A stretch of 64,000 nt of DNA from Erythrobacter sp. CCH5-A1 (GTDB lineage Bacteria > Pseudomonadota > Alphaproteobacteria > Sphingomonadales > Sphingomonadaceae): contig NZ_LSKQ01000232.1 of assembly GCF_001557115.1 (NCBI RefSeq), forward strand, positions 1-64,000, given 5' to 3'. Shown one piece after another: positions 63,394 to 64,000 of the stretch. A program made the translations under genes and the position numbers. Within the stretch, counting starts at the first letter, position 1. Each line of letters starts with the position of its first letter. The notes beneath the pieces were generated by a model. That model ran no database searches. It worked only from the letters and a program-made list of their open reading frames with translations, and was not told where the DNA came from.

Positions 63394-64000
63394 TCGGGGA
63401 GCGCAAGGCCGAGCGGGGCGAGCGGGAAGCCGAACAGCCCGCTCATCAACTGGGCCTGGATGCCCTTGGCAGGCCAGCGGCGGGAGAGCGGGGCGAGCAC
63501 GCGGTCGCGCACCCCCGGCAGGACTCGCGAATCCGACTGGTAGAGCGGGGTGAACAGCTTCGTCACCCACTGATAAAGCCACACATGATCGCTGCGCCAC
63601 CCGGCGGCGAGCCGCAGTTTTTCCGCCAGCGTGCGCCCTTCGGCGAGGCCGCGCGACAGGCTCCATGCGTCGAGCAGCGCCATGTTCGCGCCTTGGCCGA
63701 GCTGCGGGCTTGCCGAGTGCCATGCGTCGCCGATGGCGATGATGCGCTCGCCCACAGGGGCGGGGTGGGTGCGGTGGGCGTAGCGCGCGAAGGTGAGCTG
63801 CTCGCGGGTCTCGATCCGGGCGAGCAGGCCCTCGAGGTCGGGCCAGAGGCGCAGCACCTCGCCCTTCCACTCATCGAGCGGGGTGGCGAGCCATGCCGTG
63901 TGATCCTCGGCCTTCAAGGACCAGAAGAACGCCACCTCCGGCCCCGCGCCGCCCGCGCGGCTCCCGATGGGCAGCACGCCCGCCATCTGCCCGGCACGGC
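63333..64000 (-). CDS. FAD-dependent monooxygenase, C-terminal part (gene runs off the window)
   Basis: Only the last about 222 codons are present; the frame is open to the window end. The segment RIIAIGDAWHSASPQLGQGA and NMALLDAWSLSRGL is the second FAD-binding motif (GDAxHxxxPxxGQGxN) of UbiH/PHBH-type aromatic hydroxylases. The N-terminal dinucleotide-binding motif is beyond the window. Substrate unknown; a hydroxylase of small aromatics or a related flavoprotein is likely. Convergent overlap of 61 bases with the thioredoxin-like gene. Confidence 0.85.
   Translation of the reverse strand, partial: RAGQMAGVLPIGSRAGGAGPEVAFFWSLKAEDHTAWLATPLDEWKGEVLRLWPDLEGLLARIETREQLTFARYAHRTHPAPVGERIIAIGDAWHSASPQLGQGANMALLDAWSLSRGLAEGRTLAEKLRLAAGWRSDHVWLYQWVTKLFTPLYQSDSRVLPGVRDRVLAPLSRRWPAKGIQAQLMSGLFGFPLAPLGLALPDYESLSASLTSFAASGEPQS

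Overview
This is a GC-rich alphaproteobacterial chromosome segment, most likely from Sphingomonadales, family Erythrobacteraceae (Erythrobacter/Porphyrobacter type). The basis is gene content: serC-serA-hisZ-purA order, an argH-small lipoprotein-lysA operon, several TonB-dependent receptors, a serC leader RNA, and a fused propionyl-CoA synthase next to a bifunctional malonyl-CoA reductase, a pairing known from Chloroflexus and from Erythrobacter-like bacteria. No rRNA or CRISPR array is present; there is one tRNA, tRNA-Thr(TGT).

Layout. 0-3 kb: queF and a PAS-GGDEF-EAL-PilZ cyclic-di-GMP protein. 3-13.4 kb: pcs, mcr and accA on the + strand, which together can convert acetyl-CoA plus bicarbonate to propionyl-CoA through malonyl-CoA and 3-hydroxypropionate. 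13.4-24.3 kb: a compact minus-strand operon (dctA, esterase, TonB receptor, M14 carboxypeptidase, metallo-beta-lactamase-fold hydrolase) with a sigma-54 type promoter and two palindromic upstream sites, divergent from dctB-dctD. 24.6-30.2 kb: a second TonB receptor, frameshifted in a run of eight G, then two sulfotransferase genes. 30.3-36.6 kb: an RND efflux operon (adaptor, pump, outer-membrane channel) and its TetR regulator, with similar operator-like sequences in front of both.

36.7-43.6 kb is an accessory block beside tRNA-Thr: an RNase H-like gene with a missing acidic residue, a trypsin-like protease fused to a two-HKD phospholipase D module, an unrecognised secreted protein upstream of it, a cluster of small palindromes, an HTH gene with an amber stop and a frameshifted serine recombinase. 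Short repeats are shared by the two edges of the block. It looks like the worn remains of an integrated element carrying a possible conflict or defence pair, and is the best candidate here for an undescribed system.

43.7-64 kb is mostly housekeeping: an rarA-yjbR-DUF429-like operon, a PadR regulator with a clear operator, a GT4 glycosyltransferase, serC-serA-hisZ with REP-like palindromes, a secreted esterase with an odd cysteine-rich N-terminus, purA, an isonitrile-hydratase-like protein, an L,D-transpeptidase, a winged-helix protein with a possible LexA box, the argH-lipoprotein-lysA-siroheme synthase operon, a TlpA-like thioredoxin, and a FAD monooxygenase cut by the window end.
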